Shown here: in pieces, positions 36,279-44,723 of the stretch | How positions within the stretch are numbered: position 1 is the stretch's first letter | Layout: the number at the start of each line of letters is the position of its first letter | Source: CAJQQY01 sp964564545 | Lineage (GTDB): Bacteria; Bacteroidota; Bacteroidia; Chitinophagales; Saprospiraceae | NCBI GenBank assembly: GCA_964564545.1 | Contig: CAZMBP010000054.1 | Location: 1 to 64,000, forward strand | DNA: 64,000 nucleotides | Direction: 5' to 3' | Translations under genes and position numbers: made by a program | The notes under the pieces: model-generated | Seen by the model: only the letters and a program-made list of their open reading frames with translations | What the model was told of the DNA's origin: nothing | Database searches by the model: none

Positions 36279-37283
36279 ATGCCTGATAATCAATTAATTA
36301 TAACTAAAGATGGATCTCACTCCTTGTTTTCTCAAAAACATGGAGTGAGCTACCATTCTAAATTCGGAGCAATCCAAGAAACGCAACATGTATTTATTGA
36401 TGCAGGTTTCCGTTTTAAAATTCCTACCTCTTCTCTTTCAATTCTTGGTATTGGTTTTGGAACTGGCTTAAATGCTTTAATGACTTTTTTGGAGTCAAAA
36501 AAACATAATATTGATATCAATTATGTTGGGATCGAAGCATATCCTCTTTCAATAGAAACTATCAACGAATTTAATTTTTCGGAAATTTTAAAAGAAGATG
36601 AAAGTATTTACCGTAATATTCATGAGTTGGATTGGGAAAAGTCTCATGCCTTAAATGATCATTTTCAACTAACTAAAATGAAAATGTTGATTGAGGATAT
36701 TGATTTTAAGAACCAATTTGATATTATTTATTTTGATGCTTTCGGCCCAGGTGCTCAACCTGATTTGTGGGAAGTGCCTATTTTGCAAAAAATGTATGAT
36801 GCTTTAAAAACAAATGGCGTTTTAACTACCTATTGTGCGAAAGGTTCTGTGAAAAGAGGTTTGAAAAAGGTGGGATTTACGATCGAAGCTCTTCCAGGTC
36901 CTCCAGGAAAAAGGGAGATGACTCGGGCAGTAAAGGTTGATCTTCCAGAAATTGAAATTGAAGGCGACAACTCAAAAGATGGCTTTATCAATGTCGATGT
37001 ATTTTCGAATGAAGATGATACTTCTCCAATCAAAGAAGTAATAGAAATTATCAATGAACAGATTGATAATGGTATTTTACCAATTCAATTCAATACTAAT
37101 AAATCTGGGAAAACAGCTAACATCAAAATTCTTGGTATTGACGGAAATGCACTTTTGGACAAAAATATTCCAGTCACTCAAAAAGCACAAAACATTGATA
37201 TCCAATCAATTCAAAAAGGAAACTACTTTGTTGCTATTAAGTTTGGTGATCATATCAAAACTTCTCTAATCACAGTAATCTAA
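36279..37283 (+). CDS. mnmD: MnmD-type tRNA (mnm5s2U34) methyltransferase with extra C-terminal domain
   Basis: 334 residues, about 110 longer than the usual stand-alone MnmD. Residues 1-220 are the S-adenosylmethionine-dependent methyltransferase domain that finishes mnm5s2U at the tRNA wobble position: DGSHSLFS, HGVSYHSKFGAIQET, ILGIGFGTGLNAL (SAM loop), and YFDAFGPGAQPDLW (the DUF752/MnmC1 signature). An acidic linker (221-255) leads to residues 256-334, which end in NIDIQSIQKGNYFVAIKFG, closely like a type A sorting domain of the type IX secretion system. There is no signal peptide, so such a tail is unexpected. Confidence 0.85.
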   Translation: MPDNQLIITKDGSHSLFSQKHGVSYHSKFGAIQETQHVFIDAGFRFKIPTSSLSILGIGFGTGLNALMTFLESKKHNIDINYVGIEAYPLSIETINEFNFSEILKEDESIYRNIHELDWEKSHALNDHFQLTKMKMLIEDIDFKNQFDIIYFDAFGPGAQPDLWEVPILQKMYDALKTNGVLTTYCAKGSVKRGLKKVGFTIEALPGPPGKREMTRAVKVDLPEIEIEGDNSKDGFINVDVFSNEDDTSPIKEVIEIINEQIDNGILPIQFNTNKSGKTANIKILGIDGNALLDKNIPVTQKAQNIDIQSIQKGNYFVAIKFGDHIKTSLITVI

Positions 37284-37375
37284 ATTTCATACAACCATTT
37301 TTGATTTATTACTCGTCTTAAAAAGTAGAAAACTTTTTAAACCCATTTTCTATTTCACCTGCAAAAAAATTACCT

Positions 37376-38755
37376 ATGAAAAAATTCCTAACTACCCTAC
37401 TCTTTTCTATTTCTTTCATTTTCATGGCTAATGCTACTCATAATTATGGTGGAGAAATAACTGTAAAACAACTCACCTACTTGAACTATGAGGCAACTAT
37501 TCATACTTATACAAAACAGTCTTCAATCCCAGCTGATCGTGATAGTTTAGAGATTTGTTGGGGAGATGGCATTTGTGAATATATTGTTAGAGATACCTCT
37601 ATTTTGCTTGGAAAAGATTTAAAATATAATATCTATACTTGGCAACACAGTTATGCAGATGAAGGGACGTTTACCATTTCTATGACAGATCCGAATAGAA
37701 ATGGCGATATAATAAATATACCTGTTTCAGATAATATCCCTTTTCATATTCAAACCAAAATTGTAGTTTCTACATTTTACAATAATACTCCTGTACTTTT
37801 AAATCCACCAACCGATTGGGGTTATATTAACCAAGTTTATCAGCATAATCCGGCAGCCATTGATTGGGAAGGTGATAGCTTAGTTTATGAAATTGGAGTT
37901 CCTCTACAAGGTGTGGATGATTTAGTTCCAAACTTTTTTTTCCCTGATCAGGTTCCTAACTCAAATGATCCTACCAATATAATCAGTATTGATTCCGAAT
38001 TGGGAACTCTTATTTGGAATGCACCCATATTATCAGGTGACTACGCTATAACTATTAAAATTTTGGAGTACCGAAATGGAAATATAATTAGTGAGGTAAC
38101 ACGTGATTATATTATCCCAGTTAAAAGTAATATAAATCAAGCCCCAGAAATAGTAGCTTCAATTGATGAGATTACCTTGAGTGTTGGAGATACGCTAAAA
38201 TTTGATGTGGAGGGCTCAGATCCTGAAAATGGTGAAATATTAGTCCAAGCCTTTGGACAACCATTTCTATTAGATAATCCTTCTACAGTTAATGTTCCAA
38301 CAGATTTTACTTCTGGACCAACTACTTCAACTTTTGATTGGGAAATATTTGATAATCATGTCTACCTAAATCCTTATTATTTAGTTTTTAGAATAGAAGA
38401 AAAAGATGCAGTAAACTGTGGTCTTACAGATTATCATGTGGTAAAAATCAATATTAACGATTCACCAACAAATCATCCTATTGTGAAACAAGAATTAGAT
38501 GCTAAGGTCTTTCCTAACCCAATTTCAAGTAATAATATTTTCATTCAATTAAATGAAGAGATTAAAAATGAAAAAGCACTAGTCCAGATAATCTCTTCAG
38601 ATGGAAAGTTGATTGTAGAAAGAACAATAAATACATCCTACAAAACACAAGGATTTGATTTGCAAGGAATTCCAAATGGGAATTATTTCCTCATCATCAA
38701 TACCGAAACTAAAACCAAAACTTTCCAAATTGGAGTCACTCAATTTTCGAAATAA
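37376..38755 (+). CDS. Secreted protein with type IX secretion type A sorting domain
   Basis: 459 residues: signal peptide 1-20 (FIFMANA), a beta-rich body with PKD- or cadherin-like segments (CWGDGICEY, WQHSYADEGTFTISM, and SVGDTLKFDVEGSDPENGE), and a C-terminal domain of about 85 residues with VFPNPISSNN and GIPNGNYFLIIN, the standard type A sorting signal. It is exported through the outer membrane and likely attached to the surface. It starts 92 bp after mnmD and ends at a perfect bidirectional terminator. No enzymatic motif seen. Confidence 0.88.
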   Translation: MKKFLTTLLFSISFIFMANATHNYGGEITVKQLTYLNYEATIHTYTKQSSIPADRDSLEICWGDGICEYIVRDTSILLGKDLKYNIYTWQHSYADEGTFTISMTDPNRNGDIINIPVSDNIPFHIQTKIVVSTFYNNTPVLLNPPTDWGYINQVYQHNPAAIDWEGDSLVYEIGVPLQGVDDLVPNFFFPDQVPNSNDPTNIISIDSELGTLIWNAPILSGDYAITIKILEYRNGNIISEVTRDYIIPVKSNINQAPEIVASIDEITLSVGDTLKFDVEGSDPENGEILVQAFGQPFLLDNPSTVNVPTDFTSGPTTSTFDWEIFDNHVYLNPYYLVFRIEEKDAVNCGLTDYHVVKININDSPTNHPIVKQELDAKVFPNPISSNNIFIQLNEEIKNEKALVQIISSDGKLIVERTINTSYKTQGFDLQGIPNGNYFLIINTETKTKTFQIGVTQFSK

Positions 38756-38796
38756 AAAAAGGCTTCATTCTCAATTGAGAATGAAGCCTTTTTTTT
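38754..38796. terminator. Bidirectional terminator
   Basis: A perfect 28-bp palindrome at 38761-38788 (arm GGCTTCATTCTCAA) flanked by seven A and eight T residues; serves both convergent genes. Confidence 0.95.
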
Positions 38797-40090
38797 ATAA
38801 ATCATATTGTTTGATTTTTCGGTAAAGTGTTCTTTCAGAAATACCTAATTCTTCGGCGGCTTCCTTTCGTCGACCTTTATATTTTTTCAAGGCTTTGTCA
38901 ATCATTTGTTTTTCCATTGCTTCTAAAGAAAGAGTTTCAACTACTTCTTCTGCATGTTCAAAATCTGGATTTTCAATGATAATTGGTTGACTATCATTAT
39001 CATTATAATCAATTCCGGAATCTTGATAAGGTGCACTAGGAGCAGGTGTAAATGTTCGTCCATGGTCTTCCATATAACTATCTCGAGGAGCCGATTTTGG
39101 AAAAGAGGGTGCTTCTAATCTTCTCAGATCGCGCAAGTCAGGAACTTTCAAATCATTCCTTTTAATCATTTCAAAAACTAAAGATTTCAAATCATTCAAG
39201 TCAGCTTTCATTTCGAAAAGCAATTTGTATAAAATTTCTCTTTCTTCGAAATTGGAACTTCCACTTCCTCCGACATCTGTTCTAGCAGGTAAATTCCTAT
39301 TTAATAAATGAGGATTAGAATCAATTAATTCCTCCGCAGTTATTATTTTTTCTTCGGACATTAAGGAAACTCTTTCCGCTATATTTTTCAATTCCCGAAT
39401 GTTCCCTTTCCAACTATAATTTTCTAATACGAGTTGTGCTTTTTCATCCAACTTCACCGGAGAGGTACGATACTTATCAGCAAAGTCAGAAGCAAATTTT
39501 CTAAACAAAATAGGAATATCATCTGGTCGCTCTCGCAATGCTGGAACTTTTATCATCACGGTATTCAACCGATAATAAAGGTCTTCTCGAAATTTTCCTT
39601 TTCTAACTCGTTCTTCTAAATCCACATTGGTAGCTGCCAAAACTCGAATATTTGTTTTAATCACTTTATTCGAACCAACTCTCATAAATTCACCTGACTC
39701 AAGGATTCTCAATAAATAAACTTGAGTATCCAAAGGCATTTCCCCAATCTCATCTAGAAAAATTGTTCCTCCATCTACTGTCTCAAAATATCCTTTCCGA
39801 TCAGAAGAAGCTCCTGTAAACGCTCCCTTTTCATGTCCAAATAATTCGGAGTTAATCGTCCCAGAAGGAAGTGCTCCACAATTGATTGCAATGAATTGAT
39901 TATGCTTTCGAGGACTCAAAGAATGAATCACTTTAGAAAAAACTTCCTTCCCTACTCCACTTTCCCCAACAATTAAAACCGATAGATCAGTTGGTGCAAC
40001 TCGAACAGCTGTGTTCAAGGCGTGATCCAATAAAGTGGATGTCCCAATTATTCCGTATCGTTGTTTTATTGCATGAAGGGTTCTGGCCAT
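38795..40090 (-). CDS. Sigma-54-type AAA+ transcriptional activator without receiver domain
   Basis: 431 residues. The AAA+ core begins almost at the N-terminus: Walker A GESGVGKE (42-49), the sigma-54-contacting loop GAFTGA (89-94), Walker B GTIFLDEIGE (108-117), and NIRVLAATN with FREDLYYRL. A variable region of about 110 residues follows, then a Fis-type HTH (EAAEELGISERTLYRKIK). It lacks a receiver or other sensor domain, like PspF. It follows miaB by 57 bp; this miaB-activator pair is common in Bacteroidota, where it precedes lptE and secG. It ends at a terminator here, so that continuation is absent. Confidence 0.9.
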   Translation of the reverse strand: MARTLHAIKQRYGIIGTSTLLDHALNTAVRVAPTDLSVLIVGESGVGKEVFSKVIHSLSPRKHNQFIAINCGALPSGTINSELFGHEKGAFTGASSDRKGYFETVDGGTIFLDEIGEMPLDTQVYLLRILESGEFMRVGSNKVIKTNIRVLAATNVDLEERVRKGKFREDLYYRLNTVMIKVPALRERPDDIPILFRKFASDFADKYRTSPVKLDEKAQLVLENYSWKGNIRELKNIAERVSLMSEEKIITAEELIDSNPHLLNRNLPARTDVGGSGSSNFEEREILYKLLFEMKADLNDLKSLVFEMIKRNDLKVPDLRDLRRLEAPSFPKSAPRDSYMEDHGRTFTPAPSAPYQDSGIDYNDNDSQPIIIENPDFEHAEEVVETLSLEAMEKQMIDKALKKYKGRRKEAAEELGISERTLYRKIKQYDL

Positions 40091-40106
40091 AATTTTTTTA
40101 TCATAG

Positions 40107-40134
40107 GTAGAGACTAGGCATGCCCTGTCTCTAC
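40107..40134. repeat. REP-like palindrome
   Basis: A 28-bp palindrome with outer arms GTAGAGAC and GTCTCTAC and an inner GGCATGCC, between miaB and the activator gene. It belongs by appearance to the dispersed GTAGAGAC-type palindromes seen in many Bacteroidota and cyanobacterial genomes. Only one copy is present in this window. Confidence 0.65.
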
Positions 40135-40147
40135 AGTTGTTGTTTGT

Positions 40148-41578
40148 TTAAACTATTTCTCCTTTCAAAGTCGCACTAGTCACCTCATTAACTTTCACAT
40201 TCACATAATCTCCAGGTTGTACACCTTCCTTTTTAGGGAAAATAGTAACCTTATTTTGAGAATTTCTTCCTTTAAAATCATCCTCACTTTTCTTTGAAGT
40301 TCCTTCAATTAACACTTTAAAGGTTTTTCCAATATCATTTTTATTATGCTGAAGAGCAACTTCTTGTTGTGCATCCACAATCTCTTGCAATCTTCTCTTT
40401 TTCACTTCATGAGGAATATCATCTGGATATTTTCGAGCAGCCAAAGTCCCTGGACGTTCAGAATAATAGAACATATAACTCATTGAATATTTTGCCCAAT
40501 AAACCATATCCACAGTATCCTTATGCTCTTCCTCTGTCTCTGTACAAAAACCTGCAATCATGTCAGATGAAATTGCACAATCAGGAATAATTCGATAAAT
40601 GGACTCCACTCTTTCTTTGTACCATTCTCGATCATAGGTTCGATTCATCAATTTCAATACTCTACTATTTCCACTTTGAATTGGTAAGTGGATATAATTA
40701 CAAATGTTTTCATATTTCGCAATGGTATGCAATACTTCGTCGGTAATATCTTTTGGATGAGAAGTCGAAAATCGTACTCGTAACTCTGGACTTACCAAAG
40801 CAACTGCTTCCAATAAGTTTGCAAAACTTGTCACCTCTTTGGTCTCTGGATTTTCCCATTTATAAGAATCTACATTTTGGCCAAGCAAAGTAACTTCTTT
40901 AAATCCTTTGTTCACTAAATCTGTAGCTTCAGCAATAATTGAAAACAAATTTCTGCTTCGCTCTCTTCCTCTTGTGTATGGAACTACACAAAACGAACAC
41001 ATATTATCACAACCTCGCATAATCGAAATAAATGCAGTAATTCCATTGGAGTTTAATCGTAATGGACTAATCTCAGCATAGGTTTCTTCCCTAGAAAGAA
41101 AAACATTTACCCCCTTTTCTCCTTCTTCAGCATTAGCGATTAATTTTGGTAAATCTCTATAAGCATCAGGGCCAACGACCATGTCAACTAACTTTTCTTC
41201 TTCCAAAAATTTGGTCTTTAATCGTTCTGCCATACAACCTAAAACACCAACCAACATCCCTGGTCTTTGCTTTTTTATTTTATCAAAAACCCGCAATCGT
41301 TTCCGAACTCTTTGCTCTGCTTTTTCTCGAATCGAACAAGTATTCACTAAAACCAAATCAGATTTTTCTAAAAACTTAGTAGGTGCATAACCTACTTCAG
41401 CAAGTATTGAAGCCACAATCTCGCTATCGCTAAAGTTCATAGCACAGCCATAACTTTCGATATAAAATTTCTTTTTGCTATCGTCCTCCACTAACTCTTC
41501 TTTGAAGAAAACCTCACCTTGCTTGCTCTCCTCCAAAGGTTTATTTAAATGTGAAATTGTAGGATTATCGTCGTACAT
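40148..41578 (-). CDS. miaB: tRNA-2-methylthio-N6-dimethylallyladenosine synthase
   Basis: 476 residues, a radical-SAM methylthiotransferase that converts i6A37 to ms2i6A37 in tRNA. The N-terminal UPF0004 domain has cluster cysteines Cys45, Cys81 and Cys115; the radical-SAM motif C190-x3-C194-x2-C197 lies in MRGCDNMCSFCVVPYTRGRE; the TRAM domain is at the C-terminus (about 412-476). The opening ESYGCAMNFSDSEIV and the PYTRGRERSR block fit MiaB rather than MtaB or RimO. The first 37 residues are an extension usual in Bacteroidota. A good -7 box lies upstream. Confidence 0.95.
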   Translation of the reverse strand: MYDDNPTISHLNKPLEESKQGEVFFKEELVEDDSKKKFYIESYGCAMNFSDSEIVASILAEVGYAPTKFLEKSDLVLVNTCSIREKAEQRVRKRLRVFDKIKKQRPGMLVGVLGCMAERLKTKFLEEEKLVDMVVGPDAYRDLPKLIANAEEGEKGVNVFLSREETYAEISPLRLNSNGITAFISIMRGCDNMCSFCVVPYTRGRERSRNLFSIIAEATDLVNKGFKEVTLLGQNVDSYKWENPETKEVTSFANLLEAVALVSPELRVRFSTSHPKDITDEVLHTIAKYENICNYIHLPIQSGNSRVLKLMNRTYDREWYKERVESIYRIIPDCAISSDMIAGFCTETEEEHKDTVDMVYWAKYSMSYMFYYSERPGTLAARKYPDDIPHEVKKRRLQEIVDAQQEVALQHNKNDIGKTFKVLIEGTSKKSEDDFKGRNSQNKVTIFPKKEGVQPGDYVNVKVNEVTSATLKGEIV

Positions 41579-41611
41579 CTAGATATTTATTTTTCTTAAA
41601 AAATTCGAGCG

Positions 41612-41619
41612 CAAATATA
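41612..41619 (-). promoter_or_regulatory. -7 box for miaB
   Basis: Minus-strand TATATTTG, exact TAnnTTTG match, 34 bp before the ATG. Confidence 0.55.
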
Positions 41620-41739
41620 GGGTTTTTTAGATTCAAAAATGACAAATTGGCAGAAATAGTAGTTAAGTTAGACTATAATTTGGAAGTTTATATGTTTTCT
41701 AAATTTTTAGAGAACTCTTCAAGGCAATCCTCATTAGAA

Positions 41740-41747
41740 TACCTTTG
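41740..41747 (+). promoter_or_regulatory. -7 box for fhs
   Basis: TACCTTTG, exact TAnnTTTG match, 82 bp before the ATG; a TTC about 20 bp upstream may stand in for the -33 element. Confidence 0.5.
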
Positions 41748-41828
41748 AACCTTTGGGATTCAAAAAAATAATTTTACTTTAGTTACTTATTTTACCATTT
41801 TAATTACCATTTAAATAAAACCAACTTC

Positions 41829-43499
41829 ATGAAATCAGATATCGAAATCGCCAGAACGATCAAGTTAAAACCCATCCAACAAATTTCTAAAAAACTTAAT
41901 ATCAAAGAAAGCGACCTTGAGCTATATGGAAAGTATAAAGCCAAACTTCCGCTGACTCTCATCAAAAAAGCGAATATCAAAAAATCCAAACTAATTTTGG
42001 TTACAGCTATTTCTCCAACACCAGCAGGTGAAGGAAAAACAACTATGTCTATTGGTTTGACCCAAGGGATGAATAAGATTGGAAAAAAGACAACCGTTGT
42101 TTTGAGAGAGCCTTCACTTGGTCCTGTATTTGGAATTAAGGGAGGAGCAACTGGAGGTGGTTGGTCGCAAGTACTTCCTATGGAAGACATTAATCTACAT
42201 TTTACGGGAGATTTCTCAGCTGTTGAAAAAGCACATAATTTATTGGCAGCACTAATTGACAATAATATTCAAAGCAAAACAAAATCATTAAACATTGATC
42301 CTCGAACCGTTCTATGGAAACGTGTCATGGACATGAATGATCGAGCATTGCGAGATATCGTGATTGGCTTAGGAGGAACAGGTTCAGGAATTCCTAGAGA
42401 AACTGGATTTGATATTACTGCAGCTTCCGAGATTATGGCTATACTTTGTTTGTCAGATGATTTGATTGATTTAAAAACTCGTTTAGGAAATATCTTTGTT
42501 GGTTTTACTTTTGATAAAAAACCAATTTATGCAAGAGATTTAAAAGCACATGGTGCGATGACTGCCTTATTAAAAGATGCCATCAAACCTAACCTTGTAC
42601 AAACGATCGAAGGGAATCCAGCAATCATCCATGGAGGTCCGTTTGCCAATATCGCACAAGGAACGAATACGGTCATTGCTACTCGAATGGGAATGTCTTT
42701 ATCAGAATATGTTGTAACTGAAGCTGGATTTGGATGTGACTTAGGTGCTGAAAAATTTCTCGATATAAAATGTGTAAGTGCTGGACTATCACCAAAAGCC
42801 ATTGTACTCGTTGCAACTATTCGAGCTCTAAAATATCATGGAGGTGCCGACTTAAAATCACTCAAACGTTCCAATCAAAAAGCGGTAAAAGATGGCTTGG
42901 AAAATCTTGAAAAACATATTGAAAACGTTTTACAATTTGGAATTCAACCAGTTGTTGCAATTAATCGTTTTGTAACAGATACTGATGCTGAAATTCAAAT
43001 TGTAATTGATAGATGTGAATCTCTTGGTGTCAAAGCTGTGGTTTGTAATGTTTGGGGAGAAGGTGGAAAAGGTGCGGTTGATTTAGCGAAAGCAGTTGCC
43101 GATGTGGTAGATAATACGACTAAAAAGTTTAAACCAATTTATGATTGGAATTCAAGTGTGGAAGAAAAAATAGAAACTGTTGCCAAAAAAATCTATGGTG
43201 CTAAAAGTGTTGAATTTACCTCAAGAGCAAAATTAGATTTGAGAAGGATTAAAAGATTAGGTTTGGAAAAATTACCGGTTTGTATTGCCAAAACTCAAAA
43301 GTCACTTTCTGATAATCCCAAATTATTAGGACGTCCAAAAGATTTTGTCGTGACAGTTCGTACAATTGAAATAGCTGCCGGCGCTAATTTCTTAGTTCCA
43401 ATTACTGGAAACATGATGCGAATGCCAGGACTTCCAAGTACGCCTTCTGCTGAATTTATAGACATTGATAAAAAAGGAAATATCACCGGATTGTTTTAA
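41829..43499 (+). CDS. fhs: Formate-tetrahydrofolate ligase
   Basis: 556 residues, usual length. The enzyme makes 10-formyltetrahydrofolate from formate, ATP and tetrahydrofolate in one-carbon metabolism. Seen: ATP loop PTPAGEGKTT (63-72), REPSLGPVFGIKGGATGGG, MEDINLHFTGDF, EGNPAIIHGGPFANIAQG, and MMRMPGLPSTPSAEFID near the end. It is monocistronic with its own -7 box and terminator; no folD or purine gene is adjacent. Confidence 0.96.
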   Translation: MKSDIEIARTIKLKPIQQISKKLNIKESDLELYGKYKAKLPLTLIKKANIKKSKLILVTAISPTPAGEGKTTMSIGLTQGMNKIGKKTTVVLREPSLGPVFGIKGGATGGGWSQVLPMEDINLHFTGDFSAVEKAHNLLAALIDNNIQSKTKSLNIDPRTVLWKRVMDMNDRALRDIVIGLGGTGSGIPRETGFDITAASEIMAILCLSDDLIDLKTRLGNIFVGFTFDKKPIYARDLKAHGAMTALLKDAIKPNLVQTIEGNPAIIHGGPFANIAQGTNTVIATRMGMSLSEYVVTEAGFGCDLGAEKFLDIKCVSAGLSPKAIVLVATIRALKYHGGADLKSLKRSNQKAVKDGLENLEKHIENVLQFGIQPVVAINRFVTDTDAEIQIVIDRCESLGVKAVVCNVWGEGGKGAVDLAKAVADVVDNTTKKFKPIYDWNSSVEEKIETVAKKIYGAKSVEFTSRAKLDLRRIKRLGLEKLPVCIAKTQKSLSDNPKLLGRPKDFVVTVRTIEIAAGANFLVPITGNMMRMPGLPSTPSAEFIDIDKKGNITGLF

Positions 43500-43518
43500 T
43501 TAACTATCCTCGTTTTGA

Positions 43519-43558
43519 AAAGTCTGAATTTTTGGAAATCAAAAATTCAGGCTTTTTT
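43519..43558 (+). terminator. Intrinsic terminator after fhs
   Basis: AAAGTCTGAATTTTTG pairs with CAAAAATTCAGGCTTTT around a 5-base loop, followed by T residues. Confidence 0.88.
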
Positions 43559-43690
43559 ATGGAACATTAGTTCCTGTTCATAACATACTTTTCACTATAT
43601 TAAACATTCAATGAGTAGTTCATATTTACATTTAATTAATTTAAATGTGACTTTATCGATATTCGATATAAAACCGAATTGATCGAATTA

Positions 43691-43698
43691 TAACTTTG
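43691..43698 (+). promoter_or_regulatory. -7 box for the beta-barrel lipoprotein gene
   Basis: TAACTTTG, exact TAnnTTTG match, 17 bp before ATG 43715, giving a short leader. Confidence 0.55.
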
Positions 43699-43714
43699 AA
43701 AAAAGATTAATCAA

Positions 43715-44575
43715 ATGAAAAAAGTCAAAACTTACCTTCCCTTTCTATTTGGATTTATTTTCCTTTTTTCTTCCTGTGCAAACTATTATTATTCTCCCAA
43801 CGATGGCGATTTAGTTATGCTCAAAGAGCAACATGATGGCCATATTTCAGCAGCTTCAAATTTAGGAAGAGATAGCAATAAAAAAGTATGGAATATCCAA
43901 GCAGGTTACAGTCCTATTAAACATCTCGCATTGGCTGGAAGCTACTTTAGTCTTTCTGATGGAGAAAAAGATAGACGATATGGAAATGGATATATTTTAA
44001 ATGGAAGTATTGGTGGATATTACTTTTTTCCATCTTCAGATGATATATCTGAAGATAGGCAAAGAAAAGAAACAATCTATTCCAATCCCTCTAATCTAAT
44101 GATGCAAAAAGGTGTTTTGATAGATTTATATGCAGGATCAGGAGAAGGGAAAGTGAAAAACTTTTATGAAGAAGGAGGTAGATCACAATTTAAATTTAGG
44201 AAAGACTATGTCCAATTTGGTATTCATCTAATTCGCAGAAATTGGGGATTTAGCTATAATATACGAAGAGGCTGGTTGAATTACTCCCAAGGAACAATAT
44301 ATAATGAATTGAAAATTGACAAAATAGATCTAGATAAATTTCAAGATCTTACTGTTGATAGCTTTTTTGATTTAACTGAACATTCTTTTCGTTTGCATCT
44401 TGGGATTAAACATTGTAGATATTTTTTTACAATTACGAGTGTAAATGAAAGTACAAAATTAAGGGAACTAGGAGTTGAAAATAGTAATATTAATACAGGG
44501 TTAATTATAGAGATTGATGAGTTTTTTAGAAATAGAATAAAAAACGAAAGTAAGGAAGAGAAGGTCGAATTTTAA
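43715..44575 (+). CDS. Outer-membrane lipoprotein, hypothetical
   Basis: 286 residues. The lipoprotein signal ends LFSSCANYYY (Cys21). The mature protein has alternating beta strands with aromatic ends (WNIQAGYSPIKHLALAGSYF, GYILNGSIGGYYFF, WGFSYNIRRGWLNY), as in outer-membrane beta-barrels of 8-10 strands, but ends in a charged tail without the terminal aromatic. Family not recognised. It is monocistronic, bounded by its own promoter and terminator. Confidence 0.75.
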   Translation: MKKVKTYLPFLFGFIFLFSSCANYYYSPNDGDLVMLKEQHDGHISAASNLGRDSNKKVWNIQAGYSPIKHLALAGSYFSLSDGEKDRRYGNGYILNGSIGGYYFFPSSDDISEDRQRKETIYSNPSNLMMQKGVLIDLYAGSGEGKVKNFYEEGGRSQFKFRKDYVQFGIHLIRRNWGFSYNIRRGWLNYSQGTIYNELKIDKIDLDKFQDLTVDSFFDLTEHSFRLHLGIKHCRYFFTITSVNESTKLRELGVENSNINTGLIIEIDEFFRNRIKNESKEEKVEF

Positions 44576-44660
44576 CTCGGAAAAGTACAAAGAACTTTTT
44601 TACAGAAGCTGGTTGCCTTTTGATTTCTTTAAATTATCAGGTCCACAAATTCAATTAAAG

Positions 44661-44700
44661 AAGAGGTTACTCAACTAAGTGAGTAACCTCCTCTTTATTT
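44661..44700. terminator. Bidirectional terminator
   Basis: Perfect 11-bp stem GAGGTTACTCA/TGAGTAACCTC (44663-44673, 44680-44690), T-rich end; lies between convergent genes. Confidence 0.9.
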
Positions 44701-44723
44701 AATAATTTTAAAAAGTCTTATTA

